Origin: Hyphococcus sp.
Lineage (GTDB): Bacteria; Pseudomonadota; Alphaproteobacteria; Caulobacterales; Parvularculaceae
Length of the DNA stretch: 10,995 nucleotides
Direction: 5' to 3'
Assembly: GCA_021604605.1 (NCBI GenBank)
Contig: BQJH01000080.1
Location: 1 to 10,995, forward strand
Below are positions 4,276-10,995 of the stretch, one piece after another. Both the position numbers and the translations under genes were made by a program. Within the stretch, counting starts at the first letter, position 1. Every line of letters starts with the position of its first letter. The notes beneath the pieces were generated by a model, which saw nothing but the letters and a program-made list of their open reading frames with translations, ran no database searches and was not told where the DNA came from.

Positions 4276-6951
4276 CTACGCAGCCAGTTTTCTGATCACG
4301 TAGTGGAGAATGCCGCCATGACGGAAATAATCTAACTCGTCAGCGGTATCGATACGGACAAGAACGTCGATGTCTTTTTTATCGCCATTGGCGAAGGTGA
4401 TTGTTGCTTTGACATCCTGACGAGGCTTGATGTCATCAACATCGTGAATGGTGACCTGCTCATCACCGGTCATGCTCAAACTGTCCCAACCTTCTCCGTC
4501 TTTAAACTGAAGCGGTAAGACACCCATGCCGATCAGATTGGATCGGTGAATGCGCTCAAAACTTTTTGCGATGACGGCGCGAACACCTAAAAGGATTGTG
4601 CCTTTAGCGGCCCAGTCTCGAGATGAGCCCGTGCCATATTGTTCGCCGGCAATAACAACGAGCGGTGTTCCCGCTTCTTTGTACTTCATTGCCGCGTCGT
4701 AAATGGGCATCTCCTCGCCAGAGGGAATATACTTTGTCACGCCGCCTTCCGTGCCGGGCAGCATCTGGTTCTTGATGCGGATATTGGCGAATGTGCCGCG
4801 CATCATCACCTCATGATTGCCGCGCCGGGAGCCGAAGGAGTTAAATTCTTCAACAGGCACCTGGTGTGATTTTAGATATTCCCCGGCAGGGCCGTCTTCT
4901 TTGATGGCGCCGGCGGGCGAGATATGGTCGGTCGTTATGGACTCGCCAAATAGCGCCAGAATGCGCGCTTGGTTGATCGGTTTGACCGCATCTGGCTCTT
5001 TGGTCATGCCTTCAAAATAAGGTGGGTTTGCAACATATGTTGATGGCGGCCACTGGTATGTTTCAGCGTCGCTGACGTCTATAGAACGCCATTTTTCGTC
5101 GCCCTTGAAGACATCTGCGTAACGTGTGGCAAACATCTGCGCTGTTACATGTTCGCGAACAACTTCTGCGATTTCTCTGTTGGAAGGCCAGATATCTTTT
5201 AGATAAACATCATTGCCATCCTGATCTTGTCCAAGCGGATCAGTTGTTAGATTGGCATTCATTGTGCCGACCAAAGCATAAGCAACAACAAGGGGAGGGG
5301 ATGCGAGGAAGTTTGCCCGCACATCCTGACTGATACGGCCTTCGAAGTTTCTGTTGCCGGAAAGAACGGACGCAACGGCCAGATCATTCTCGTTGATGGC
5401 GTCGCTGATAGGCGCAGGCAGAGGCCCGGTATTGCCTATGCAGGTCGTGCAACCATAGCCGACAAGGTTAAACCCTAAGTGATCAAGGTCGTCAGAAAGG
5501 CCAGCCTGATCAAGATAGTCAGTCACAACCTGAGAGCCGGGGGCCAGGGAGGTCTTTACCCATGGCTTGACCGTTAGACCTTTTGCGCGGGCGTTCTTGG
5601 CCACCAAGCCAGCGGCAATCAAAACCGAAGGGTTTGATGTGTTGGTGCAGGAGGTAATAGCGGCGACAGTGATGTCGCCGTGACCCAGCGTATAGTCTTC
5701 ACCTTTAACTGGTACGCGCTTATCAGCTTCGTGTGCTTTGCCGTATTCCTTATCGAGCGCCATGGCGAAACCGTGCGGCGCCGATTTTAAGTCAATCCGG
5801 TCTTGCGGGCGTTTTGGTCCAGAAATCGAGGGAACAACGCTGCCCAGATCAAGCTCAAGCGTATCAGTAAAGATAGGATCAGGCGTTGACGCATCGCGCC
5901 ACATGCCTTGCTCTTGCGCATAGGCTTTGACCAAGGCGATGCGATCTTCTGATCTGCCCGTCGCTTTCATATAACGCAGAGATTCCTCATCGATTGGGAA
6001 GAACCCGCATGTCGCGCCATATTCCGGCGCCATGTTGGCGATGGTCGCCTGATCTTCGAGCGCCAAATTATCCAGGCCCGGCCCGTAAAATTCTACAAAC
6101 TTGCCGACAACGCCTTTCTTGCGAAGCATCTCAACGACGACAAGCACAAGGTCCGTGGCCGTTGCGCCTTCTGGCAGCTTGTTGGTGAGTTTAAAGCCAA
6201 TGACTTCCGGGATCAGCATTGAAATCGGCTGACCAAGCATCGCGGCTTCCGCCTCAATACCGCCGACGCCCCAGCCAAGTACAGAGAGACCGTTGACCAT
6301 TGTTGTGTGACTGTCAGTACCGACAAGCGTGTCCGGGTAGGCGTAGGTTTCGCCTTTGTGATCGGCAGTCCAAACGGCCTGCGCCAAATATTCCAGATTG
6401 ACCTGGTGGCAGATGCCTGTACCGGGCGGCACAACGCGGAAATTATCAAATGCGCCTTGGCCCCATTTCAGGAATTTGTATCGCTCGCCATTGCGCTCAT
6501 ATTCGCGGTCTACGTTCTTTTCGAATGCATCAGGTCCGCCAAAATAATCGACCATTACCGAGTGATCGATGACGAGATCGACGGGCGCCAGCGGGTTAAT
6601 CTTCTCTGGGTCTTCGCCTAGGTTTTTCATAGCGTCGCGCATAGCCGCCAAATCAACAACGGCAGGGACACCGGTGAAATCCTGCATCAGGACGCGGGCG
6701 GGGCGGTATGCAATTTCACGGGTCGATTTGCCGTCTTTGGTCCAATCGGAAAACGCCCTGATATCATCAACACTTACAGAACGGTCATCTTCAAATCGCA
6801 AGAGGTTCTCAAGCAGTACTTTCAGCGAAAACGGCAGCCGCGAGATATCCCCTATATGGCGCTCCGCCTCTTTAAGGCTATAATAGGCATAGGTCTTGCC
6901 AGCGGCGTTAAGGCTCTTTTTAACGTTCAAAGAATCACGTCCGGGTATCAT
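4276..6951 (-). CDS. acnA: Aconitate hydratase A (aconitase)
   Basis: This cytoplasmic iron-sulfur enzyme interconverts citrate and isocitrate in the TCA and glyoxylate cycles. At 891 residues it is full length for the AcnA/IRP1 type. Seen: the opening KTYAYYSLKEAE and ISRLPFSLKVLLENLLR typical of the family; DLVIDHSVMVD (125-135) and GTDSHTTMVNGLSVLGWGVG (211-230) of the active site; and the three [4Fe-4S] cluster ligands Cys435 (SCTNTSNP), Cys501 and Cys504 (GYGCTTCIGN). The swivel domain carries FGESITTDHISPAG (668-681), FNSFGSRRGNHEVMMRGTF (703-721) and EQYGTGSSRDWAAKGT (770-785). The start at 6951 follows a good GGAGGA ribosome site. The gene is divergent from ialB. Nothing is missing. 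AcnA-type enzymes are usually the stress-stable housekeeping aconitase in alphaproteobacteria. Confidence 0.98.
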   Translation of the reverse strand: MIPGRDSLNVKKSLNAAGKTYAYYSLKEAERHIGDISRLPFSLKVLLENLLRFEDDRSVSVDDIRAFSDWTKDGKSTREIAYRPARVLMQDFTGVPAVVDLAAMRDAMKNLGEDPEKINPLAPVDLVIDHSVMVDYFGGPDAFEKNVDREYERNGERYKFLKWGQGAFDNFRVVPPGTGICHQVNLEYLAQAVWTADHKGETYAYPDTLVGTDSHTTMVNGLSVLGWGVGGIEAEAAMLGQPISMLIPEVIGFKLTNKLPEGATATDLVLVVVEMLRKKGVVGKFVEFYGPGLDNLALEDQATIANMAPEYGATCGFFPIDEESLRYMKATGRSEDRIALVKAYAQEQGMWRDASTPDPIFTDTLELDLGSVVPSISGPKRPQDRIDLKSAPHGFAMALDKEYGKAHEADKRVPVKGEDYTLGHGDITVAAITSCTNTSNPSVLIAAGLVAKNARAKGLTVKPWVKTSLAPGSQVVTDYLDQAGLSDDLDHLGFNLVGYGCTTCIGNTGPLPAPISDAINENDLAVASVLSGNRNFEGRISQDVRANFLASPPLVVAYALVGTMNANLTTDPLGQDQDGNDVYLKDIWPSNREIAEVVREHVTAQMFATRYADVFKGDEKWRSIDVSDAETYQWPPSTYVANPPYFEGMTKEPDAVKPINQARILALFGESITTDHISPAGAIKEDGPAGEYLKSHQVPVEEFNSFGSRRGNHEVMMRGTFANIRIKNQMLPGTEGGVTKYIPSGEEMPIYDAAMKYKEAGTPLVVIAGEQYGTGSSRDWAAKGTILLGVRAVIAKSFERIHRSNLIGMGVLPLQFKDGEGWDSLSMTGDEQVTIHDVDDIKPRQDVKATITFANGDKKDIDVLVRIDTADELDYFRHGGILHYVIRKLAA

Positions 6952-6989
6952 TCATTTCCTCCGGTCAAAATATCAAGAAATTCAGGCAT

Positions 6990-7018
6990 CTTATGGCGCA
7001 TGGCGGTCAGGCTTGCAA
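6990..7018 (-). promoter_or_regulatory. Possible acnA promoter
   Basis: On the minus strand TTGCAA (7013-7018) and CATAAG (6990-6995) are 17 bases apart, about 40 bases before the acnA ATG. The -10 box is weak, so this is only a suggestion. No convincing promoter was found for ialB in the same gap. Confidence 0.3.
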
Positions 7019-7108
7019 TTCTCTGTTACATCACGCTCGCGACAAATTTAGAACTATGTTATGGGGACTATTATTTGCGTCAGATCGCCCATGAGGAGAG
7101 CTATTTAT

Positions 7109-7609
7109 ATGCGTTGCCCGACATTTTTGGCCGTCTTTGGTTTGGTATTATTCGCGAGCGCGGCTGCCCAACAGCCTAAGGCTGTCGCGACGTATAGCGA
7201 CTGGAGTGTCTTTGTCCGCGATAGCGGCGGGGAAAAGATCTGTTTTGCCGCGACGGAAGCCAAAGATAAGTCGCCGAAATCGGTCAATCATGGGGATGTT
7301 TTCTTTCTGGTTGCTTCCTGGAAGTCTGGCGCGGCGAGTGAGCAGCCAAGCCTGATGACGGGTTATACGTTAAACGCCAAGCCGGAACCGACATTGCGGG
7401 TCGGGTCTGATAAGTGGGAAATGTATTCCTCAGAAAATGAAGCCTTCATCGAATCTGCGTCAGAAGAAAAACGTCTCGTGCGGGCGATGAAACGAGGCGC
7501 CGACATGCGCGTTGGCGCCGTCTCGGCGCGCGGCACGGCGACCAACTATATTATTTCTCTGCGCGGTATTACCGCTGCACTGGACCGCGTCGGCAAAGAG
7601 TGCCGATAA
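7109..7609 (+). CDS. Invasion-associated locus B (IalB) family periplasmic protein
   Basis: This 166-residue secreted protein of the IalB family was named for a Bartonella locus needed for red-cell invasion but is widespread in non-pathogenic alphaproteobacteria, where its job is not settled. I start it at the ATG at 7109, preceded by AGGAG. The longer frame from 7061 would bury the signal peptide and lacks a ribosome site. Residues 1-20 are a signal peptide (FLAVFGLVLFASAAA, cleavage before QQP). The mature part opens with the family pattern YSDWSVFVRD and a Cys at 45 (EKICFAAT), followed by a compact beta-rich domain with DVFFLVASWKSG and SLMTGYTLNAK. It ends at a second Cys (165, GKECR), which could form a disulfide with Cys45. 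It is divergent from acnA with a 157-bp gap. No host-invasion role should be read from the name. Confidence 0.85.
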   Translation: MRCPTFLAVFGLVLFASAAAQQPKAVATYSDWSVFVRDSGGEKICFAATEAKDKSPKSVNHGDVFFLVASWKSGAASEQPSLMTGYTLNAKPEPTLRVGSDKWEMYSSENEAFIESASEEKRLVRAMKRGADMRVGAVSARGTATNYIISLRGITAALDRVGKECR

Positions 7610-8272
7610 TAATCTCCCTTCAAGACTTATAAGGGCGCTTATGGGCTTCGTGTGTAAGGAAGGTGTCAAAACCTTCCGCCAAAAGTAAGTTCTCCAGAAG
7701 AGGCGTGCACTGTCAATGCTCTTCCTGAGCGCATAGCGGGCATCTGTTTTTACGACATTCATTTCTTCCGTTTTCATTTTCCTGAACTAAGTGGAGGTCA
7801 CCTCCTTGCATTTGTTGGGGGTGGCGCCAGTTTTTCCATTGTCAGTGTGAGGCGCGTGATGTTTCAGCTGTCGCTGCGTATCCCTCATCCGTAAACTTTC
7901 TTTGTGATGTTTTAACAAGATCGCGGTCGTGATCGGCGCGACATTTGACGCCTCTTGTGAAGTGCGAAAACCATTGGCGCTCGAAAGGGCAGAAGTATTA
8001 GTAAAATCTAACATGGGGCGATTATATACCCACTCCAGTGGGGGGCGGATATCTATCCACCAACACTGGGTATTATCGAAGAATACCCTCTCTGGGTTGA
8101 ATTTTCCGGGGGCGATATTCAACCACACGGCGAATTTTAAATGCCCCCAATCTTGATCAGAAGGGATTTGTCGCTTTCGACAGAAAGCAGAAAATCGCCT
8201 CGATGGATCAGAATTGAGAGTGTTTGAGGCACACGATAACCTGCCCAAAATTGCCGCTCTAATAATGTTCCG
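7610..8272. other. About 660 bp with hairpins and weak reading frames, no convincing gene
   Basis: This is the gap between ialB and gor, two converging genes. Hairpins seen are GGAAGGT/ACCTTCC (7658-7664/7671-7677), GGAGGT-C-ACCTCC (7793-7805), GGTTGAAT/ATTCAACC (8095-8102/8117-8124) and TGTCG-CTTT-CGACA (near 8170). A minus-strand frame (7787-8248, 153 codons from a TTG) is open but has no good ribosome site or recognisable domain. Its stretch FAVWLNIAPGKFNPERVFF looks protein-like. In the opposite strand another frame reads WGADIYPPTLGIIEEYPLWV without a start codon and with a stop just upstream. This mixture is what a decayed gene would leave, but neither strand is compelling. Confidence 0.4.
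7658..7677 (+). terminator. Hairpin after ialB, possible terminator
   Basis: A 7-bp perfect stem (GGAAGGT / ACCTTCC, loop GTCAAA) lies about 50 bases after the ialB stop. No T-run follows, so the call rests on position and stem strength. Confidence 0.35.
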
Positions 8273-9649
8273 TCAAAAGTTTGGCACAAACTTTTCTTTC
8301 ATGGTCACCAGTTCTTCGGCAATGGTCGGGTGCAAGGCAACGGTTTCGTCAAACTGTACTTTGGTAAGACCTGCTTTCACTGCGATGGCGATGCATTGGA
8401 TCATTTCGCCCGCTTCCGCACCGACAATATGACAGCCGAGGACTTTGTCCGTGTCGCCATCAACGACAAGTTTCATCAAGACACGTTCTTCCGATCCGGT
8501 GAGCATGTTTTTCATCGCCCGGAAGTTGGTCTTGTAGATGTCGATGTTCTTAAACTCAGCGCGGGCTTCATGTTCCGCATAGCCGACGGACCCAACTGGA
8601 GGCTGTGAAAAAACCGCTTTTGGGATGAAAGTGTAATCCATTTTTGAAGGGTTATTGTTGAACTCGGTCTCGGCGAAAGCTGCGCCTTCCCGGATAGCGA
8701 CGGGCGTTAGGTTCACCCGGTCTGTGACATCGCCAACGGCGAAAATATTGTCGGTGGAGGTTTTGGAGTACTCGTCAACGACGATGGCGCCTTTTTTATC
8801 GACTTCGACACCAGCCGTATCAAGCCCAAGACCATCCGTTGATGGCTTGCGCCCGACGGCCCAGAAAACCAGACCTGTATCAATGTGAGAGCCGGAGGAT
8901 AAGTGAACCCGCTTTTGGTCGCCGCCAAGGTCTTCAATTTTTTCAAACGTTGTCTGGGTGATAACGCGAATACCCTGACGTTTTAGCTCTGAATGAACCT
9001 GAACTGAAACATCCGTGTCGAAATACCGAAGAATGTCTTCGCCGCGATAGACAAGACAGACATCGCAACCAAGCCCTTTAAAAATGCAGGCGAATTCAAT
9101 CGCAATATAGCCGCCGCCAGCGACCACAACATGCTTGGGGAGCTTGTCGAGATGAAAGGCCTCATTAGACGTGATGCCAAGATCGTGACCAGGAACGTTT
9201 TCATCAGTCCATGGGGCGCCGCCGGTGGCTATCAGAATTTTTTCAGCCGTGACGTTGCGGCCTTCCGCCTCAAGGTGCACCGTGTGTTTATTTTTCAAGA
9301 CCGCGCGTGACTGAAAAATTTCTGCGCCGGCGTTTTTCAAGTTCTTGATGTAGATCCCGTTGAGGCGATCGATTTCGTCGTCTTTGTTTTCAATCAACTT
9401 CGTCCAATCGAAGCGGATATTCTCTGCTGTCCAGCCATAGCCGCGTGCATCATTGAACCCGTGTCCATACTCGCTAGCGTAAACCAGAAATTTTTTCGGT
9501 ACGCATCCCCGGATGACACATGTGCCGCCAACGCGATATTCCTCTGCGACGCCAACGCGAGCGCCGTAACTCGCCGCCAACCGTGAGGCGCGAACGCCGC
9601 CGGACCCGGCGCCGATGGTAAAGAGGTCATAGTCAAATTTTGTCATCAT
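8273..9649 (-). CDS. gor: Glutathione-disulfide reductase
   Basis: This flavoenzyme reduces glutathione disulfide to glutathione with NADPH in the cytoplasm, keeping thiols reduced under oxidative stress. The 458-residue length is usual for the family. Seen in order: the FAD-binding TIGAGSGGVRASRLAA (11-26); the redox-active disulfide Cys44/Cys49 in GGTCVIRGCVPKK; and ILIATGGAPW. Next is the NADPH-binding GGGYIAIEFACIFKGLG followed by YRGEDILRYFD, whose Arg residues fit the 2'-phosphate of NADPH. The second FAD motif is FAVGDVTDRVNLTPVAIREG, and the catalytic His440 lies in ALHPTIAEELVTM, acting across the dimer. CVIRGC is the variant known from plant, cyanobacterial and alphaproteobacterial enzymes. 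Two adjacent ATGs (9649, 9646) could start it; the ribosome site is weak (GAAAGA). It follows the 176-residue gene by 21 bases, so they likely share a transcript. Confidence 0.96.
   Translation of the reverse strand: MMTKFDYDLFTIGAGSGGVRASRLAASYGARVGVAEEYRVGGTCVIRGCVPKKFLVYASEYGHGFNDARGYGWTAENIRFDWTKLIENKDDEIDRLNGIYIKNLKNAGAEIFQSRAVLKNKHTVHLEAEGRNVTAEKILIATGGAPWTDENVPGHDLGITSNEAFHLDKLPKHVVVAGGGYIAIEFACIFKGLGCDVCLVYRGEDILRYFDTDVSVQVHSELKRQGIRVITQTTFEKIEDLGGDQKRVHLSSGSHIDTGLVFWAVGRKPSTDGLGLDTAGVEVDKKGAIVVDEYSKTSTDNIFAVGDVTDRVNLTPVAIREGAAFAETEFNNNPSKMDYTFIPKAVFSQPPVGSVGYAEHEARAEFKNIDIYKTNFRAMKNMLTGSEERVLMKLVVDGDTDKVLGCHIVGAEAGEMIQCIAIAVKAGLTKVQFDETVALHPTIAEELVTMKEKFVPNF
8275..8295. repeat. Hairpin overlapping the gor stop codon
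   Basis: AAAAGTTTG (8275-8283) and CAAACTTTT (8287-8295) are perfect complements with a 3-base loop. The stem encodes the last gor codons (KFVPNF) and reaches into the TGA. It is A/T-rich with only two G-C pairs, so it is weak; it may be part of the 3' end of the transcript. Confidence 0.35.
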
Positions 9650-9670
9650 GTGTCTTTCATCGTGGGGTGA

Positions 9671-10201
9671 TTATTTGGTCGGCAAAAACCCAATACCTGT
9701 CGCAAATCGTTTGTCATTGAATTCGAGCACCTGAATTTTAAACGTGTGCATGAATTCCTGATAAATCGCTTCCAGAACCGGCTCCAGTTTTCCCTTATAA
9801 TCAAGCGGGACATGGATAATTGGCTGTTGAGCGACGAAGATATCAAAACTGTCGCCGGTCACTTCAACTGCGATCGCTGTGCGCAACCAGAGGGCGCCTG
9901 AATCTTCAAAGTTTTTGACAGTCAACGCGATTCCGAAATGAATCGGTTCAAGGACGATGATCTCGCGTTGGCTATAGCTGAAAGCGAGATCGCCATAATC
10001 TTTGCGGGGGTCAAACTCCCCGGCGGGAGGTACGGCTCTGACGCAGTCCTGACCGCACTCAATATAAGCGGGAAAGGCCTCGATAATCGCATCACCAATC
10101 CCTTTACAGCGCATCAAATTTTCAAAAGCGGCGGCGCCATAAGATTTGATTGCATCCTGGAGATGTTCAAAGCGCGACTGTGAGGGTGGGGTCTTGGTCA
10201 T
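9671..10201 (-). CDS. Uncharacterised 176-residue protein between rpiA and gor
   Basis: I do not recognise this protein. It starts at the ATG at 10201 with no strong ribosome site and ends 21 bases before gor. It has no signal peptide or membrane segment. The N-terminal half is helical (residues 10-48), with Cys32, Cys49 and Cys53 close together and a Pro/Gly turn (AVPPAGEFDP). The second half looks like a beta sheet: EIIVLEPIHFGIALTV, ALWLRTAIAVEVTGDSFDIFVAQQPIIHVPL. A final helix (LEPVLEAIYQEFMHTFKI) and a short strand follow. The even codon use and close spacing argue it is a real gene. Its position between a pentose-phosphate enzyme and an NADPH-dependent reductase is suggestive but proves nothing. 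The three cysteines could be redox-active or bind a metal; this is speculation. Confidence 0.8.
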   Translation of the reverse strand: MTKTPPSQSRFEHLQDAIKSYGAAAFENLMRCKGIGDAIIEAFPAYIECGQDCVRAVPPAGEFDPRKDYGDLAFSYSQREIIVLEPIHFGIALTVKNFEDSGALWLRTAIAVEVTGDSFDIFVAQQPIIHVPLDYKGKLEPVLEAIYQEFMHTFKIQVLEFNDKRFATGIGFLPTK

Positions 10202-10278
10202 AAGCGTGAAGGTCCCGCAAGATGGATGGAGGGTGAGAGTATCGGGTCAATTATTAAAGCGCAAAGCACAAAGAGTTG

Positions 10279-10292
10279 ACCGGCGCGCCGGT
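10279..10292. repeat. 14-bp perfect palindrome just after rpiA
   Basis: ACCGGCGCGCCGGT lies 7 bases beyond the rpiA stop. As RNA it gives a 5-bp GC-rich stem with a CGCG loop, followed on the minus strand by CAACTCTTTG, a poor T-run. It may attenuate read-through into the next gene or stabilise the rpiA 3' end. Confidence 0.45.
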
Positions 10293-10299
10293 TGGAGCA

Positions 10300-10995
10300 T
10301 TATCCTTTATCGACGCTGACGCTGTCTTCATCCGCATAAATAACCATATCTGCGAGACCGCAAAAGAGGCCGGTTTCAACAACTCCGGGAATGGACCCCA
10401 GCATCTTGTCAAGATCGGCTGGCTCGCCAATACGGCCAAGAGCACAGTCAAGGATGAGGTAGCCGCCATCGCTGGTGAATGGTGCGCCCTCTTTGGTGCG
10501 GATGTTTAAGTCCGCAGTGTCAAAACCGGCATCGCGCAATGTTGTGCGGATGTTTTTGACCGTGATCGCCCAACCGAAGGGTTCAATTTCAATGGGCAGA
10601 GGAAAAGCGCCAAGGGCCGCAACGCGTTTTGAATTGTCAGCAATTACAATGAATTGCTTTGCGGCATGGGCGACGATCTTTTCACGCAAGAGGGCCCCGC
10701 CGCCGCCCTTGATGAGGTTGAGCTTGGGGTCAGCCTCGTCAGTTCCGTCTACCGCGAGGTCAATCACGGTTGTTTCATCGGGGATGATCATGTTGACGCC
10801 AACACTAGCAGCGAGGCGTTCTGTTTCCTTGGAGGTTGGAATGCCTGAAAGCTGCCAGCCTTCTTTAACGCGCTCGCCAAGAATAGCGATGAAGTGTGCC
10901 GCTGTTGACCCGGTTCCAATTCCCAACGTCATGCCTTGCTTTACATGTTTTGCTGCTTCTTCCGCCGCGCGGCGTTTGCCCGCTTCTTTATCCAT
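10300..10995 (-). CDS. rpiA: Ribose-5-phosphate isomerase A
   Basis: This cytoplasmic enzyme interconverts ribose 5-phosphate and ribulose 5-phosphate in the non-oxidative pentose phosphate pathway, feeding nucleotide synthesis. The frame of 231 codons opens with an ATG at the very end of the window, so the start fits the family length but its ribosome site is not visible. Seen: the phosphate-binding GIGTGSTAAHFI (25-36); SGIPTSKETERLA (50-62); VDGTDEADPKLNLIKGGGGA (82-101), holding Asp83, Asp86 and Lys96; and the catalytic Glu105 in LLREK. Further family motifs are FIVIADNSKRV (114-124) and the C-terminal PGVVETGLF (about 209-217). It heads the likely three-gene unit ending with gor. Confidence 0.97.
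   Translation of the reverse strand: MDKEAGKRRAAEEAAKHVKQGMTLGIGTGSTAAHFIAILGERVKEGWQLSGIPTSKETERLAASVGVNMIIPDETTVIDLAVDGTDEADPKLNLIKGGGGALLREKIVAHAAKQFIVIADNSKRVAALGAFPLPIEIEPFGWAITVKNIRTTLRDAGFDTADLNIRTKEGAPFTSDGGYLILDCALGRIGEPADLDKMLGSIPGVVETGLFCGLADMVIYADEDSVSVDKG

Noticed and set aside
6213..6883. Frames antisense to or in other frames of acnA
   Set aside because: These are coding shadows of a highly conserved gene.
7061..7108. Longer IalB start at 7061 or 7091
   Set aside because: Both lack a ribosome site and would place extra residues before the signal peptide; the ATG at 7109 has AGGAG.
7460..7777. 105-codon minus-strand frame overlapping the end of ialB
   Set aside because: About half lies antisense to ialB and its sequence shows no domain. 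The start has AGGAAA nearby, so it is not fully excluded.
8330..9636. Frames within gor on both strands
   Set aside because: They are shadows; gor is complete and uninterrupted.
1..10995. CRISPR array, toxin-antitoxin pair, retron or phage genes
   Set aside because: No regular repeat-spacer pattern, reverse transcriptase, toxin fold or phage structural gene was seen on reading both strands.

Overview
The window looks like chromosomal DNA of an alphaproteobacterium of moderate G+C. The evidence is an IalB-type periplasmic protein divergent from an acnA-type aconitase, a glutathione reductase of the alphaproteobacterial/plant CVIRGC type, an rpiA-gor cluster, and a polysaccharide-type glycosyltransferase of a kind familiar from alphaproteobacteria. 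No rRNA or tRNA is visible, so I do not go below class.

Region 1 (1 to about 2340) is accessory. At the left edge is the 5' part of an IS1595/ISXO2-type transposase on the minus strand. It is divergent from a small XRE-type regulator that appears to be made from a leaderless mRNA, with an operator-like palindrome over its start. Next come a possible 35-residue minus-strand protein, a GC-rich block of nested hairpins (1276-1430), and a 238-residue plus-strand protein with a coiled coil followed by a winged-helix (HARE-HTH-like) domain. This is the least ordinary part of the window.

Region 2 (2244-4164, minus strand) is a two-gene unit: a signal-peptide-bearing outer-membrane beta-barrel protein read from a TTG codon, then a membrane glycosyltransferase family 2 protein. 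The family match of the glycosyltransferase stops abruptly near residue 321, just where the accessory region begins. This suggests that an insertion, deletion or rearrangement cut the gene.

Region 3 (4276-7609) holds the TCA-cycle aconitase acnA (minus) divergent from ialB (plus).

Region 4 (7610-8272) is about 660 bp without a convincing gene. It contains several hairpins and weak, possibly decayed reading frames.

Region 5 (8273-10995, minus) is a likely operon in the order rpiA, an unrecognised 176-residue protein, gor. Ribose-5-phosphate isomerase belongs to the pentose phosphate pathway, which supplies NADPH, and glutathione reductase spends NADPH, so a redox-metabolism grouping makes sense.

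No CRISPR array, complete insertion sequence, phage module or recognisable defence system is visible. The candidates for something new are the structured GC-rich block, the small protein and regulator beside it, and the coiled-coil winged-helix protein. All are inferred from sequence pattern alone.
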